Positions 13,341-26,487 of a stretch of DNA of 64,000 nt are shown here, piece after piece; position 1 is the first letter of the stretch; the number at the start of each line of letters is the position of its first letter. Source of the stretch: Diploscapter coronatus (Eukaryota > Nematoda > Chromadorea > Rhabditida > Rhabditidae); NCBI GenBank assembly GCA_964036155.1, contig OZ038423.1:78259249-78323248 (forward strand). The letters are read 5' to 3'. A program made the position numbers and the translations under genes. The notes below the pieces were generated by a model, which had not been told where the DNA came from, did not search any database, and worked only from the letters and a program-made list of their open reading frames with translations.

Positions 13341-14109
13341 CTTACTTATTATGTGCTCGCATTTTATTGACACTTGTTATAATTTCTATGCCCTTACTTC
13401 ACCATACCTGAATTTTTTCGCGATTTTTAGACAATAATATTTACCGAAATCCCCTGGCATTTTTTGAATCTGCCAAATTTGCATGCATCGTACAGCCTTC
13501 AGCTTTCCTTCATGCCCTTCATTCTGCGCCACTTCACATCTTCATCCCTTCTCCATTCTTCACTCGTCATAGTCATATTCTGTCTCCTTGCATTTTGCAT
13601 TTCTCTGCATTTCTGTCCTTCGGCAACTAGTTTCATATGCTAATTTGTCGCCCCCTTCTCTCAAGCCACACTGATGGGTGTGCCGTATCTCAGCTGTGAC
13701 TTCTTTCTCATGAAAAATCTGGCATTCGTTCAATAGGTTGGATATTTGGGGGTGGGGAGAACTAGATAGGATCAAAGAATTTTGCAATTTTATCATGCAT
13801 CGAGTTAAAAAAGGCGAAATAGTTTGATCCTTTCAAAGATTTTTTTCATGATAAATTTGCAAATATTTTCTAAATTCAGTCTAGATATTCGATTTATCGC
13901 CGAAAAGATATGTGAAACATCCGAGATTGCATTTTTAACATTCCTTCCATTTTTCGTTTACATTTTCGAAGTGCCCCTGGCATTGAGCCAAATTGACCGC
14001 CTCTCTCTGTGTCCCTGTGGCAGCGCCCTCACATCGATTGTTGTCTTGACCACTCCAATGCAGAATGCAGAGCGTGTCACATTTGTGTTCCTCTCTCTAT
14101 GCATATCCC

Positions 14110-14136
14110 TTTCTCTCTCTCTCTCTCTCTCTCTCT
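14110..14136 (+). repeat. (CT)n microsatellite
   Basis: An uninterrupted run of about twelve CT dinucleotides within the pyrimidine-rich region. Confidence 0.9.
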
Positions 14137-15889
14137 TCAATTCTATCAATTTGCATACTATATCATTACTTTTCTCTTTCTTTCTTCCTCTCCTCTGACT
14201 CTTTTTCTCTCTCACTTTCTTATTATATCTCGTTACTTTTGTCGTTTCTTTTCCTTCTCTCAATTTGAATATTCTCTTTTTGTTTCTCTCCTCTTCCTTC
14301 CTTTTCCCTTTCCATTCTCACTTTTCCATTGTCTCTCTTTACCTTTCTAACTTCTTTTCCCCTCTCCAACCCATCCCTCCCTCCCTTCCGCTCTCCCTCG
14401 TCTCTCCATCTTTCCCTCTACTGCTTCTCTTCTTTCTGCTTCTTTTCTCCCTCTCTTCTACCATCTGTTCCTTCGAATTATCCTTATCTATCCTCTCTAG
14501 GCTATAGATTTACTCCAAATCCGATTCTATTTTGTCGCAACTTTTGGAGTCGAAAACCAAGAGCGTTTTTTGGCGTAATTTGTTCCAAGAAGACGTCGAA
14601 ATTTTCCATTTTTCCTCAGGAGAACTTTAGCCGAAAAACGTCTTGTTTATAGTCGTTTTGGCGATATAAACAGACTCGCTTTGCCTCCAAAGAAAATTGC
14701 GAGTTCGGGAGTTTTTTGTTAGTCTCTTATTCTTTTCCTTCTTTTCCATCTTTTCCCCTCCACTTCTCTCATTTCTTATTCGTCTCATTTCTTTTCCAAC
14801 TTGCCTTTCCATTTTTCCTTTTCTGCATTTTTCTGTTGCAATACCTAATCGCGCTGTGCGTGTATTTCTTGCCTAATTTTCCTCTTTCACGCTATTCTAT
14901 GAATTCTAATTCTCGCTACCTAAACCTGCCCCTAGCGATATATCTCCTCCCCTTCCCAATTTTCCCACTCACATATTGCATATTCTTATTTGCTGTTTGT
15001 TCAGTGTATTTACCGGCCGCTCAGTTTAACCTAAACTTGCAACTTTATTATTCTGCCGAATTTCACGTAACTGTTGCAAAATTGTTAGATTTTTTCAAAA
15101 TTGCCATTTTAATCTAGGAAAACCCTAATTTCTACGGTAAATTCATGTTTCTCAGTGAAAATCTATCAATTTTGGCTAATACAAAGAAACATTGTTCTTT
15201 TTTCTAAAATGCCCTTTCATTCAGATATTTTTTTGTTTACATCCAATTGTTCTTTCCTGAGGCTTGTCTGTTCGCTTAAAAAATTCCCATTTTACAAGCC
15301 GAATTGATCGAATCAATTCCTTGCTGCTCTGAATTCTGCCAGTTGTTGCCTTTCTTTTGTTCTTTCCTCCTAATTTCCCCTATCTTTCTGCTCTGTTCTG
15401 GCAGCGGAAGTGATTTATGCATGTCAATGACAATCCGAACAATCCAATTTGACAGTTGAGAAGGATTTCGATTTTGAGTTTGAGCCGGAAAATCGGCCCA
15501 ACTAAAAGAAAATGATTATTTTCTCTGTTCTTTCCTCTATTTTATTGCCGTTTTGATATATAAAATTATAACATTCAATTTTGAGAAATACTAAACTTCT
15601 GAAAATTTCACTTATTCGGACTAATCTTGTTTTCAATCTTTTTAAATCTTTAATCTTTGAGTTTTCTGCTGCTCGAGATCTCTAGAAGCCCCATTATTCC
15701 AAATATTTCTTTGCGTCTTTTCTACTCTCTAATATTTTGACTTGCTGTGTTCTACTGGCAATGTGATGTTTTGGGTTGTGGTGGCACATCTCTGCTTCTT
15801 TTGTTCTCTAAACTTTGCCGTACTATTTCCCCATTTTGCATTGTAATGCGCGCGACCCGCGCTGCCATCTCAAAATTCTGCCAAAACGA

Positions 15890-15918
15890 AGTGAAGAAGA
15901 AGAAGAAGAAGACGAAGT
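15890..15918 (+). repeat. (GAA)n microsatellite
   Basis: A GAAGAAGAAGAAGAAGACGAAG run, one of few purine-rich tracts on the top strand here. Confidence 0.8.
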
Positions 15919-16042
15919 ACATTCTTTTGATAAAAGAATATCAGAGTTGAAGAAGATAAGTTCTGTCACTTTTGCTTTCTTTATTTTGCATTTAAAAAAT
16001 TTTAAATAATGGGTCAAGATTAAGTCCTGAAATACATATCTT

Positions 16043-16147
16043 CGGGTTCTAACGGCCCAACCCGTATTTTGCGAGTCGGGTCGGGCTGAGCTTGAATTTT
16101 TTTTTTAAATGCCACAGGCCATAAATTTTCGACCTGTTTAGAACCCT
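16043..16147. repeat. foldback with GGGTTCTAA ends
   Basis: About 105 bp bounded by GGGTTCTAACGG on the left and CTGTTTAGAACCC on the right, which are inverted copies. The inside holds a GC-rich segment (CGAGTCGGGTCGGGCTGAG) that is unusual for the AT-rich surroundings. Probably a small MITE. Confidence 0.5.
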
Positions 16148-16479
16148 GCATGTGTTGGCATTACGATTCTTAACAATTCGAATATTTTCATTCGTATCTG
16201 ATTTTATGAAGTAGTATTGTGCAAGTAGAGTAAGAACGGTATATCTGATAGAACATCTTTCCTTAGTCTAGCATAATTTACATTGACAACCCTTCATTTA
16301 TTATTTTTCGTTTCTTGTTGCATCATCACCGACTCTCGTTCTGCTCTCCTAATGTGTTATTTTTATCCTATGCTATTCCCATTATCCATGTCATTGCCTT
16401 CTAAATTCCCTTTTGTCTGTGTGTTTCACAAATAAACGGAATAATGAACGAGATGGGGATTGCCGAAATGCCCCATGTG

Positions 16480-16512
16480 GCGAAATGAGAATGAAAATGA
16501 AAATGAAAATGG
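16480..16512 (+). repeat. short tandem repeat, unit ATGAAA
   Basis: About four successive copies of a six-base unit (ATGAAA/ATGAGA). Confidence 0.7.
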
Positions 16513-18982
16513 ATAGGGAAATCATAATCGTATAGCTCTATAGCTCTCTAGCAGATATACGAGATTTATGGACTAGGATTGGTGCCAAAATTGTGATGTC
16601 ATAAATTCTCGCTTATTTCCCATTATATCAAAACTGATCTTCACGGAAAATAATATCGAAATTTCTTCGAAAACTTATTGGTACAAAAGTTCATTTATTT
16701 CTCCTTATTTTCCATTATATACAAAGGTGCTCTTCACAGAAAGCACATAGAAATCTTTTTTGCGAAATACACCTAAATTAAGAAATTTATACTTTTCTTT
16801 CCTAATAACCTTGTTGAAATATTATGATTCACCTTCTCTATTTGTAGTTCTCCTATTTTCGTTTAGCCTAAAGACCGAGACTCATCACATTTATTGCGTA
16901 ATTTTCTAAGATCAACTGTAAATGTTTTCGTGGTTCTAAAATCATTTTATGGCCTTTCATCCTAAAATTCTCGCTTTTTATTTTAACTTTACTCGCATTG
17001 ATCGTCGTTTTTCGGATTCCTCTCTGCAATTTTTATGCTGTATCGTTGTTTTGAGTGGGGAGCATCCCTTTTCATTTCTCTCTCTTTCTTCTTTTTATCT
17101 CTTTCATTTCATTGCTACTTGCGTCTTTATTTCACGCCACCGGCTACATTTTACACTCCTCGTCGTTTTTCTTTCTTGTCGCTCTCTTCAAATTCCTCAT
17201 TATTTCGCGATTTTGACTTTTTCTCGAAAAACGCTCATCATCTCACACTTGCACATCTCGCATTGCCGCGATTTCACTTTACGCTTCGCCGCAACCACGA
17301 AGCTATTAGTTTTTCCACGTTCCGAGAGAGATTTTTCGACAAACTGACCATGAGAGTTGTACGATGGGTGATTGAAGGATTGGAGACGAGGGGCATTTTT
17401 ATCATTCTCCATTTTTTGTCATTTTTAAATCCCAACTGTTTACAGTTTCGAATGAAATTTTTAACGACCATGTTTATCATGAAGATCATTTTCACTATGA
17501 AAAAGAGATAAGGATTTAACCATTTTTACTTACAAAAGTATGATTTCGTCGAGATTTCATGGATAGAATAAGAATTTCATCAGCACTTCGTTATTTTGTT
17601 CTTCAGAAAACATAAAAGAAACCTTATTTGTCCCTTCGTTGATAACCCTTGTGTTTTCGCCGATTTTCATGTCACTGAGATACGACGGTTATCGCTGATT
17701 TTTTTCCATCTGCATCAATCGGTTTTTGTCGCAATTCGGGCCTATCTCTAAGCAGACCTGTTTTCAACAATTCGCCTTTCCATTTTTACGCCGATTTGCC
17801 ACTAAGCAATCGGCGGCGACAATTCAACAATTACTACCGCACTCAATTTTTCGCATTCTTCCCTTCAAATTCCCCGTTTCTCCCGTTTTCCTCCGAAGTT
17901 CCCCATTTTTCCTTCATTTTTGACACGCCGCCCAAAAAATCGGCCAAAATGCCTATCTCCTCTCATCGATCTCGCATGCGTAATTTAACCCAAAAATTCG
18001 ACCCGTTGTTTATCGCTCGGCAAATTTTTTTCATCGAGACCTGAACAATTCAATAACAGATTAGGTTTCTAAAGTATGCGCCTTTTGTCCCCGTCAGTCT
18101 GTTTTTATTTTCATGCTATTCTTCATGTGAAAAATCAGGATTTCTCGGTTCAATTGTCAGGAATCATCTTTGTTTTTCGCGTAATTTTATTGGAATCGGT
18201 GAATTTTTTATAAGGTTCTGGATTTTTTAAATGTAAAAGCTGGGAGAATATCAAAACGCAATCGTTTTATTCGATTTCGATTTGAATTTTGCTGTAACAA
18301 AATCAAATTGCATTTCTGAATTCTGTATTTTATACGATTTTTATTGACATTCGCTTCTCAATCGAGAGGTGATTGAGAATCCGTATATTCGTCTATTTTG
18401 AAATGATCGAGCCAATCCCGATAAGGCACGATTATTGTGAATTCATAAGCGGAACATTCAACTTCGATTCATGCTGTAATATCGAATCTCCATGCCATTT
18501 CATACGTTTGCAGTTTGAATTTTCGTATTGTCGCCTAAAAATGCTTGGGGCGTTCGAAATTCCTCCATTCCAGGCACGTTATAATAAAATCGATTCGAAA
18601 AATTCATGTTGCAAAAATTTATACGTCAGACGGTTTTGTTTCTGTATCTTTCAATATATGGGACGAGATTTTCGAGTTTTTCTTCCGACGCTGAACATTT
18701 TCGTCTGCTGAGGGGTATATGGACGATTTGCAATAGTTCAAACAATATAAAATCGACTGCTGTGTTTCAATCATTTCGACTCATAAAATCTATCGATATA
18801 GTTTATTTTCTTTATTTCTTTTTGCCTCTTTCTCTTCGCATCTTTGCATAAAACCTGCCCTCCAGCATTGTGCACTTTTTCTGCTGCATTCTTATTCATT
18901 TTCTCGAGCTAAGAAGAAAAACTGCCAAAATTCGACATTCGTCACCTAAAATTCACTGTCTTTCTAAATTGGAACATCGAAA

Positions 18983-21900
18983 ATGAGCTGGTTTCACAAA
19001 ACCAAGAGCAGTCAATCGATCAAATCGCATAAGTCTACTATATCCACTAAATCACTCAAATTATTTCAGTAAGTTTAAAATTATTACTTTGCTAATTTTT
19101 CCTGATTTTCTGGATCATCATGATATAACGAAGTGACTAAATAATGAAAATCTGAAAAAGTAGTTGCATACGAAATATTACAGGCAAAGAACCTTTTTCT
19201 AATCAGAAATCGAACCCTATCCTATTTTTCACGCATCGATGTCACGATGTAACTGCTGTTCAAATTCTCCTAAATACAATGAACTAAAACCTTGCTTCTT
19301 ATGCTGATTTCGTAACTCTACTTTCCGTAATATAAATTCTACCCTACTCTTTCGATTTTAGATTGCAAATACTTAAGTTCAAAAATCGTCGGTAAAATAT
19401 GAAACCTAGCACATTCACATGGACTTTCCTCAAATTTCCCTACCTCTGCAGTCTGAACTCATAAAAAACATTCAATTTGCACTAATTCGGTTTTTCAAGC
19501 CTCATTCATAATGGCATTTTTGGGATTTTCGAAAATTCGCCTCCAATAAGTTAGGGGCGTTCCCGCCGATGCAAACTATAATGCATTGTCGACTATCTCT
19601 CTGATTTACACCGTCACTTCTATTCGAGTTTCCCGAAATTTCGATTCTTTTCTGAAACTTCTAAAAGTTTTATTTTTCCTTTCAGTTGCGACATTATTAT
19701 TGAACACCACTTTTTAAAAAGTGGTATTTATCTTCATCACGCTTTTTAGAATGGGCTCAAAATTCATATATCAGCCAACTTATTTTAGTACCGTTGAAAC
19801 TTCATCTAACTAATATTCAATTCTTACTAATAACTTGTCTTCTGTCGTCTTTTATTACATCCTGAAAGTCTTCATTCGATTCTTTCTTTCTAAATTGACT
19901 TATTATAATTTTTCGTATATCGAATTTGTAATTTGTATAAAAGATGTGCACCTCGTTAATTTATTCGATGTGCATTATAATTTATTGATGCATTCCCGAA
20001 ATGCAACGCATATTCATCGTTTTATTTTCAGTCGGATCAACTTACCGCTCTACATACGACTTAGAATGGCCGAAAAAACCTATGTGAGTCTAAAAATAAT
20101 ATTAAATTTTCAGGATTCTTAAAATTATAAGAAAAATAATTGGCTAGATAATTGAAGAAAGCAGCCTTATATGTTTGCTAGAGTTGAGGCATTAGTGATC
20201 AGAAATGCAGCTTTTCCACTTGTCGTCATGCACTTGTTTGAAGCTCGACAAGTATTCATAGCTTAACGAGAAGAAAAAGTATCAAGATTTGATTTAAATT
20301 GGCCTACGAATAAGTGAGGGTACTAAACTTCACTCCTAATTATGATTGTTCAAAACTTTTGATAACGACTATAATTGACAGAAATTGCGTAAGATTATGA
20401 TAAAACGGGGAATTTATTTTCTATCCAGAAGATTCTAATTTCTGATTCCAAGCTATCTGAAACTTCATAGCTAATTTTAAATAAACTCTTATTTCGATCC
20501 TCTATAAATCAAATAATTTTTAGCTTCTGATTGGCATTTCTCGCGCAACAGGCCATGTAACAGACGCGCACTTAATTTCCCTCCTTGCGTTGAAAGAAAC
20601 GAGACGCGCGTCTGTCAAATTAAAATAAAATTATCTCAACAACGCACATGAAGAGGCAAGGAATCAACGCTGCTACATCGAGCTCAGGGGGCTAAATTTC
20701 CATGACTCTGCGTCTCTGCTGTTGTCCAGGAAAAGACAATTATGATAATTCGTCGCGTTGTCCGTACCCTGTCATTTAATATGCCTAGCATAAGCTGCCT
20801 TGAGGCTTTATTTCCTGCATCTCTCGCCAATTCTGATTCTTTATCTTTCCCACTCTAACTCGTCAACTTCCCCCTCTATTTTCCTCAAGTTCTGCCTCTT
20901 TCTTCATCATTCTCTAATTCTATCTGCTTCTCTGCCTCTTCAACTTCACTCTCTATTTCCTCGATCTTCGCCTCTCTCGGCTCTCTCGACTCCTCCCCTT
21001 TCTGTCTTCCATACCTTTGCTTTTGGGCACTTGCTCTTTGCAATCACTCTTTTCGTTTGCTTTGTTTTTTTTCTCGATATTTTTGACCCCACTTACCTAT
21101 TTTCTAACTCGGATGTTCGCAGGCGTTCTCTAGTTTTTGATTAGGATCTTCTGGACATCAAAACTAGGACAGGAATTTTGGTGATGCATGCCAACGATTT
21201 GGCACTTTGCTAGATACACGGTATTTTTGTGGTTCTCAAAAAACAAATATTAGGAAAACTCGAGAATAAATTTCAAAATGATCATTTAATACTTCGATAA
21301 TCTTGAAAATAGCTAGAAAAGATTCAATTATCTAACCAATTATCGGAAAAATCAATAGAAACTCAGTTTTTTATTTAACAAATCAGAATGTCCCGTACCG
21401 CAGCAAGCTTACGGAGAAGATCGAGCCCGGTCAGACTCTGATCATTCGTGGCAACACCAACGAGGATGCCAAGAGGTTGGGTTTTAGAAAAAAAATAGAA
21501 TTTACTGATTTTCTCAGATTCAACATCAACCTGCACAAGGACTCGCCCGACTTCAGCGGAAGCGACGTCCCTCTCCACGTGAGCGTTCGCTTCGATGAGG
21601 GAAAGGTAAGCGATTTTTGTCTATAGAAAAATTTTCCAACCTGAACAATTCGTTACTTCATAGCCTACGAAATAACATGAGAAATGCTCTTCTCCTACCT
21701 TGCCCCTACACCATTAACTATGGGTAGCGGAGTAGCGAATTGTCCAAGTTGCCAAAAATTTCAATCAATTAAACTGATAAATTAGTGAATAATAACTAAA
21801 TCTCTAAATTTAGAAAGAAAATAATGATATTTATACGTAGGTAAATGTCGATAGATTCATCATTTTATCTACGCATATTATGTAAGACCGATCTTCAAGA

Positions 21901-24900
21901 AATTCTACAGAAAATTATACGAATTCCAGAGGTCTCACAATTTTTCAAAACCATAAATATTCTCCTGAATAGAATAGGTAGAGTAGTCATATTTTTGTCT
22001 CGAGAATCTGCGCAATCTGACGAGAAAATTGTGGTGCCGTTTCGTGAATTTTGATGTGTAGATTTCACTCTTTGAAAGTCGAAGGAAATAGAGGAAATGA
22101 GAGCGCTTTAGGGATCAGAGTGTATAAGTGGAAAGATATGAATGGAGATAAGAAAAACTTCTAAAATGTTTTGATGTCATTTTTTTCTTTTTTTTTTTAT
22201 AATTCGGCCACTTCCTTTTCATCAATAATTAAGATAACATTTTGGATATGTGTGGTCGGTAAAATGATCAAATTTCCTAAGAAGTATATTTTCCATTTTC
22301 TTTGTTTTATGATGACAAGTGACTTTAAGTCTCATTTATTACTTTTACGATCTCTTTTTTTCCTTCCTTCTAAAATCTCAATTTTTTATGTTTAGTGGCC
22401 GGCGCGCGTTGCACATGAGCCAATTTCGCTTTTCCGATTTAGTAACAGGAGATGCACTCAAAATATTACGTCAAACTAAGAGAATCAGAGAAACAGAAGA
22501 AGTGATTTTGAAGAGAAGAGGAAAACTTTTGAAGGGATTGAAAGTTTGAGCCGGAAAAAGAGGCTCTAGAGAAGACATTCTGTGATTGACTGATTGAAAT
22601 TGAAATGAGTCAGAAGGAGAAAAGTGAGAACTTTTGCAGAATATGAAACTTCAAGAGAAAAATGATGAGCTAAAGTTCGAAAAACGAAAAGTAGCTTTTT
22701 CATGAAAAATGCCGATGACATTTGACAGCTAAGCTATGCAATCTTGCTCATATATTCTAAAGGAAGAAAAAATCCATCAATCTACCTTTTATTATTCCGC
22801 ATGCTTTAGAAAAAGTTGCATTACGAAATATTGCAATTAAAAATCCTTTAAAAATATATAAATTATAATGACTTCTCTAATTACTACATTCTGAAAAACG
22901 TAAAATTATGAAGATTCTGGATTTGCAGCTGGTCTTCAACGCATTCAACAAGTCCGCGTGGGGCAAGGAGCTCCGTCAGAAGCTGACGATCAAGAAGGGC
23001 GAGCCTTTCGACATCCGCATTCGCGCTCACGACTCCAAATTCACCGTCTACATCAATCGGGTAATTTTTGGCTATTTTTCGCCGTCAGAAGAAATTCCAT
23101 TCTGCTTCTCAAATGATAGGATTGTGAGAATTTTTAATATTGACCTCGAATTTTTTAAAAGCCAATTCTCTGATCAATCTAATAATAATGAATTTGACCA
23201 GTATCGCATCGTGAAGATGTTGAAACTATTAGATCCATTTTTCATTTTTGAAAAGAGCGCTTAATTTCTCAAGCAACATCAATCAGAAAGCATGATTCAT
23301 CATAGTCGATGAACAATTTTGTGGAATAAGCGCGATTATTGCATAAAACAAAGACTACGCGGAAATGCCTCATTCACAAGTCAGTTCACTCGAGTGATGC
23401 AATGCAATGCAATAACGCAAGCGGCAGTTATAATGGTAGTACTAAAAGCTTCCCTAAAACGAAACTTATTTTCAGCATCAAAACAATACATATCCTGCAT
23501 TATGAACATGGAATAGATTTTTATGATCAAAGATTGATTAAAAAATATAAGAATAGAAATGATTTTTCATGTAATTCCTTTGATAAATTAAGTACTTCAC
23601 GTATTCAAAATCCTTATACTTAGTGTGCAGATCATTTATCACTCATAAAATACCATAAACTGATCATATTTTTTCGAGTATTTTCAAGTTATTTTACAAA
23701 ATACTGATTTTTAAAATTTCCAGCGAGAAGTGAAGGCGTTCACGCACCGCGTGCCCCTGGCGCACGTCACTCATCTGTCGATCGACGGAGACGTCAGTCT
23801 GAATCACGTTCAGTGGGGAGGCAAGTACTACCCCGTGCCGTACGAGTCCGGAGTCGCCACTGATGCCTTCCTGCCCGGCAAGACACTCGTTCTCTATGGA
23901 ACTCCAGAGAAGAAGGCTAAGAGGTAGGCACTTTCAGACTTAAACAGAACTTAAATCCGAATTTCCACATATACTTCTCTTAAGTCAAACTTTCCGCTAA
24001 AATCCTTATGCCTACCCCCTTGTGTATCACTCTTTTATAAGGAAATTCTATCTGGCGCGCCCCCTCCCTAAAATGTTTCATTCTGACTGAAGGTCTGCAT
24101 TGATCTGGACCTAGGAAGCATTTGATTCACACCCAGAAATATGCGGGAGTAGATCGCAGTATCGCAGTAGCGAAATTAACGTACCATTTCATCATGAATT
24201 GAGGACTTGTGAAAATTCAAGGTTAAAGATGCAAAATTTTGAAGGAAACATTATAGAGAAGTATGTCGAACGACCATTCTGACTTAAGTCCCCCAAAATC
24301 TTGGCATTTTCATTGACAAATTAGATTTATCGACTAGAATAAATTAAACATGATTGCAAAGGACTCTAGTCAACATGTTCCCTGAATAATTCAGCCTTTT
24401 TCATGACCAATTTAGACTTATCAGAACGTCAGGATGAAAGTGAGCATAATTAAATATGAAGGAAGGTCATTGGAAATATTGGCTATTTGATCATGTGCTT
24501 GCAATATAATGCTGAATCATTACGTTTTTCGAAACAAGAAATGAAAATAAACAACTTTAGATGGAATCTGAATCTGCTGAAGAAAAACGGAGACATCGCT
24601 CTGCACTTCAATCCGAGATTCGACGAGAAGGTGATTTTTTCAGATTAAAAGTGCTTATTTCATCAAGGATGAATCGACAATTATTAATTTTCAAAAGAAA
24701 ACTTAATCCTCGTTCAGACTTCTCTATTTTGCGGAAAGCTTGTCCCAGGAGTAGGTTTTTGCTCATAAAAGCAAAGTGTTGTGAGAATGCTTCTTTTAAC
24801 TTGGTTTTAAAGTTTGGAATACTTTAATTCACGAGGCTCGGTGGTAGTGGCCATTTTTACTATTCAAATATATTTTTGTGCAACATCCCACGTGCTTGCT

Positions 24901-26487
24901 GAATTTGTAATCGACTAAAATGTCAATACACTTCTAATTTCGTTAAAATCGTGGCAATATTAATTCGTGTTACCATCAAAAGTTATAGCAATGATAGTTT
25001 AATGTTGTGTTTTATCCCCCACTAAATCTGTTAAAACGTTGGTACTGCATTTGTATTATAGCAGATCGTATCGTAGCTTGGCCAACTTCATGCTTTTGTA
25101 GAAACTTTGAATATGCTCACAGACAAATGATATCTTGTAAAGTTCAATTAGTTCAGAGATATTTTTATCTGAGAATTCAAAGCTTCTCTCCAGCTTAGCG
25201 TAATTTTATCAGGGAAAGAACACAAAGCGAACTTTCCAAGCATCCTCTTAGGGTGCGTTCATACTCCGCAATGCTCACGTGAGCACAAAGAAATAGTATG
25301 CGAGAATGAGAGGAAAAAAGTCAGTCTTCCTTGCATCTCTCACGCTCGCGTGCTATTTTTTCAGCTCACTTGAGCGTGAGCGAAGTACGAACACTCCCTT
25401 AAGATAACATGAAGGTGCACGAGGTTGTCAAATTACGATATGAAGGAGTATGAGTTTTGGTCGAACTTCAATAATAGCTTCATTTTCAGTGCGTGATTCG
25501 CAATTCTCTGATTTCTGGCGAGTGGGGCAACGAGGAGCGCGAGGGCAAGAACCCGTTCGAGAAGGGCGTCGGATTCGACCTCGAAATCAAGAATGATCAA
25601 TTCGCCTTCCAAGTAAGATTAGAGTTTTAGAAAATTTGACGAAGTTTGCCATCGTCGCAGAATTGAGTTGAAGGAAAGAGATAGGCGTTTCTAGTAAGGA
25701 CTATCTCTCAATGTTGCTGATGCCCAAATCTGAGAGGTCGAAAATGGGGGGAGAAATAACGGATTTTAAAGCCAGTCTCTCCTTTTCGCGTACTATTTCT
25801 CGATCTTCTAATCACTAAAAATAACTGCACACCACTTTGCACGCGCCTTCCAGATTTCGGCATCAACAATACACTTCGTAGAAACGCTGCAACTATTATT
25901 TTCAGTTCCAAATTTTTGTATTGCTGCATTTCATATAAAACCGAAGAATTTTAAATGAGAAGAAAAGCGAATGATTCATATATCTGTCACTTTCGTTTAT
26001 TACTACTAAATTCGAAACATGAAATATGCGAGAAAAAATTAAAAAATTGCGAATAATGGGGAAATTTTTAGGTCTATGTGAACGGCGAGCACTTCTGCTC
26101 ATACGCTCATCGCGTCGGACCCACTGAAATTGCCGGACTTCAAATTCAGGTATGAAATATAAACTAGAAAAAACCGATTGGCTAAAATTGATTGAAACAA
26201 CAAGTCGGTGAAATGGTGCGAAAAATGAACAATTATGGACCTATTGTAGTATTCGCTAGATTTCTCTTCTTTCCTTCATATTATTTCTCAAAACAATCGA
26301 GCGAATACTATAAAAGGGTGAGGGTAAATGTAGGGCGAATACTACAATAGACCCGATTATACATTACTTCGCATTTTGACATCTAAATTGATTTATCGAA
26401 AATTTCCAGGGCGATTTGGAATTGACCGGAATCCAGATCGTCGATTCGGCCCCGAGCCCTGCTGCAGCTCCGGCAGAGGGTCAATAA
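18983..26487 (+). CDS. lec-1: tandem-repeat galectin, 331 aa long form / 291 aa short form
   Basis: Ten exons join in frame: 18983-19068, 20032-20083, 21387-21475, 21518-21605, 22929-23060, 23724-23923, 24561-24630, 25490-25612, 26072-26149 and 26410-26487. Two galectin carbohydrate-recognition domains follow each other. The second has the complete sugar-binding set (HFNPR, VIRNS, WGNEER). The first has HVSVR, VFNAF and WGKELR, so the usual Asn of H-x-N-x-R is Ser. The linker NHVQWGGKYYPVPYESG is typical of the nematode 32-kDa galectin LEC-1. The short form starts at 20066 (MAEKTY). An upstream exon at 18983 adds 40 residues (MSWFHKTKSS...) in frame and with a good donor, which suggests an alternative start. 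Galectins of this type bind beta-galactosides and are secreted without a signal peptide. Confidence 0.95.
25248..25402. mobile_element. foldback MITE with GGGTGCGTTCATAC end, copy 1
   Basis: The left end TTAGGGTGCGTTCATACTC is inverted at the right end as AAGTACGAACACTCCCTTAA. The inner parts also pair (CACGTGAGC, GTGAGC repeats). It lies inside a galectin intron. The same end sequence occurs at 44861-45094. Confidence 0.65.
26236..26354. mobile_element. foldback MITE with GGACCTATTGTAGTATTCGC end, copy 1
   Basis: Ends GACCTATTGTAGTATTCGC and GCGAATACTACAATAGACC are inverted copies. An inner pair GAGCGAATACTATAAAAGGG is shared with the element at 37424-37549, which is in the opposite orientation. 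It lies in the last galectin intron. Confidence 0.75.

Larger units (their letters stand above)
10000..18982. other. gene-poor region with pyrimidine-rich top strand
   Basis: Nearly 9 kb in which the plus strand is visibly rich in T and C (runs such as TTCTTCTCTCC, CTCTCTTTC and TTTTCCTC) and poor in purines. The open frames here are mostly Ser/Phe/Leu-rich translations of this composition and show no conserved motif. The stretch lies directly upstream of the galectin gene and may be its 5' regulatory region or a very long 5' intron. I see no convincing exon in it. Confidence 0.6.

Noticed and set aside
19709..19731. short palindrome ACCACTTTTTAAAAAGTGGT
   Set aside because: Perfect but only about 20 bp, with no flanking repeat; expected by chance in AT-rich sequence.
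20560..20620. AACAGACGCGC and GCGCGTCTGTC inverted pair
   Set aside because: Arms are only about 11 bases, with no further pairing; too weak to call an element.
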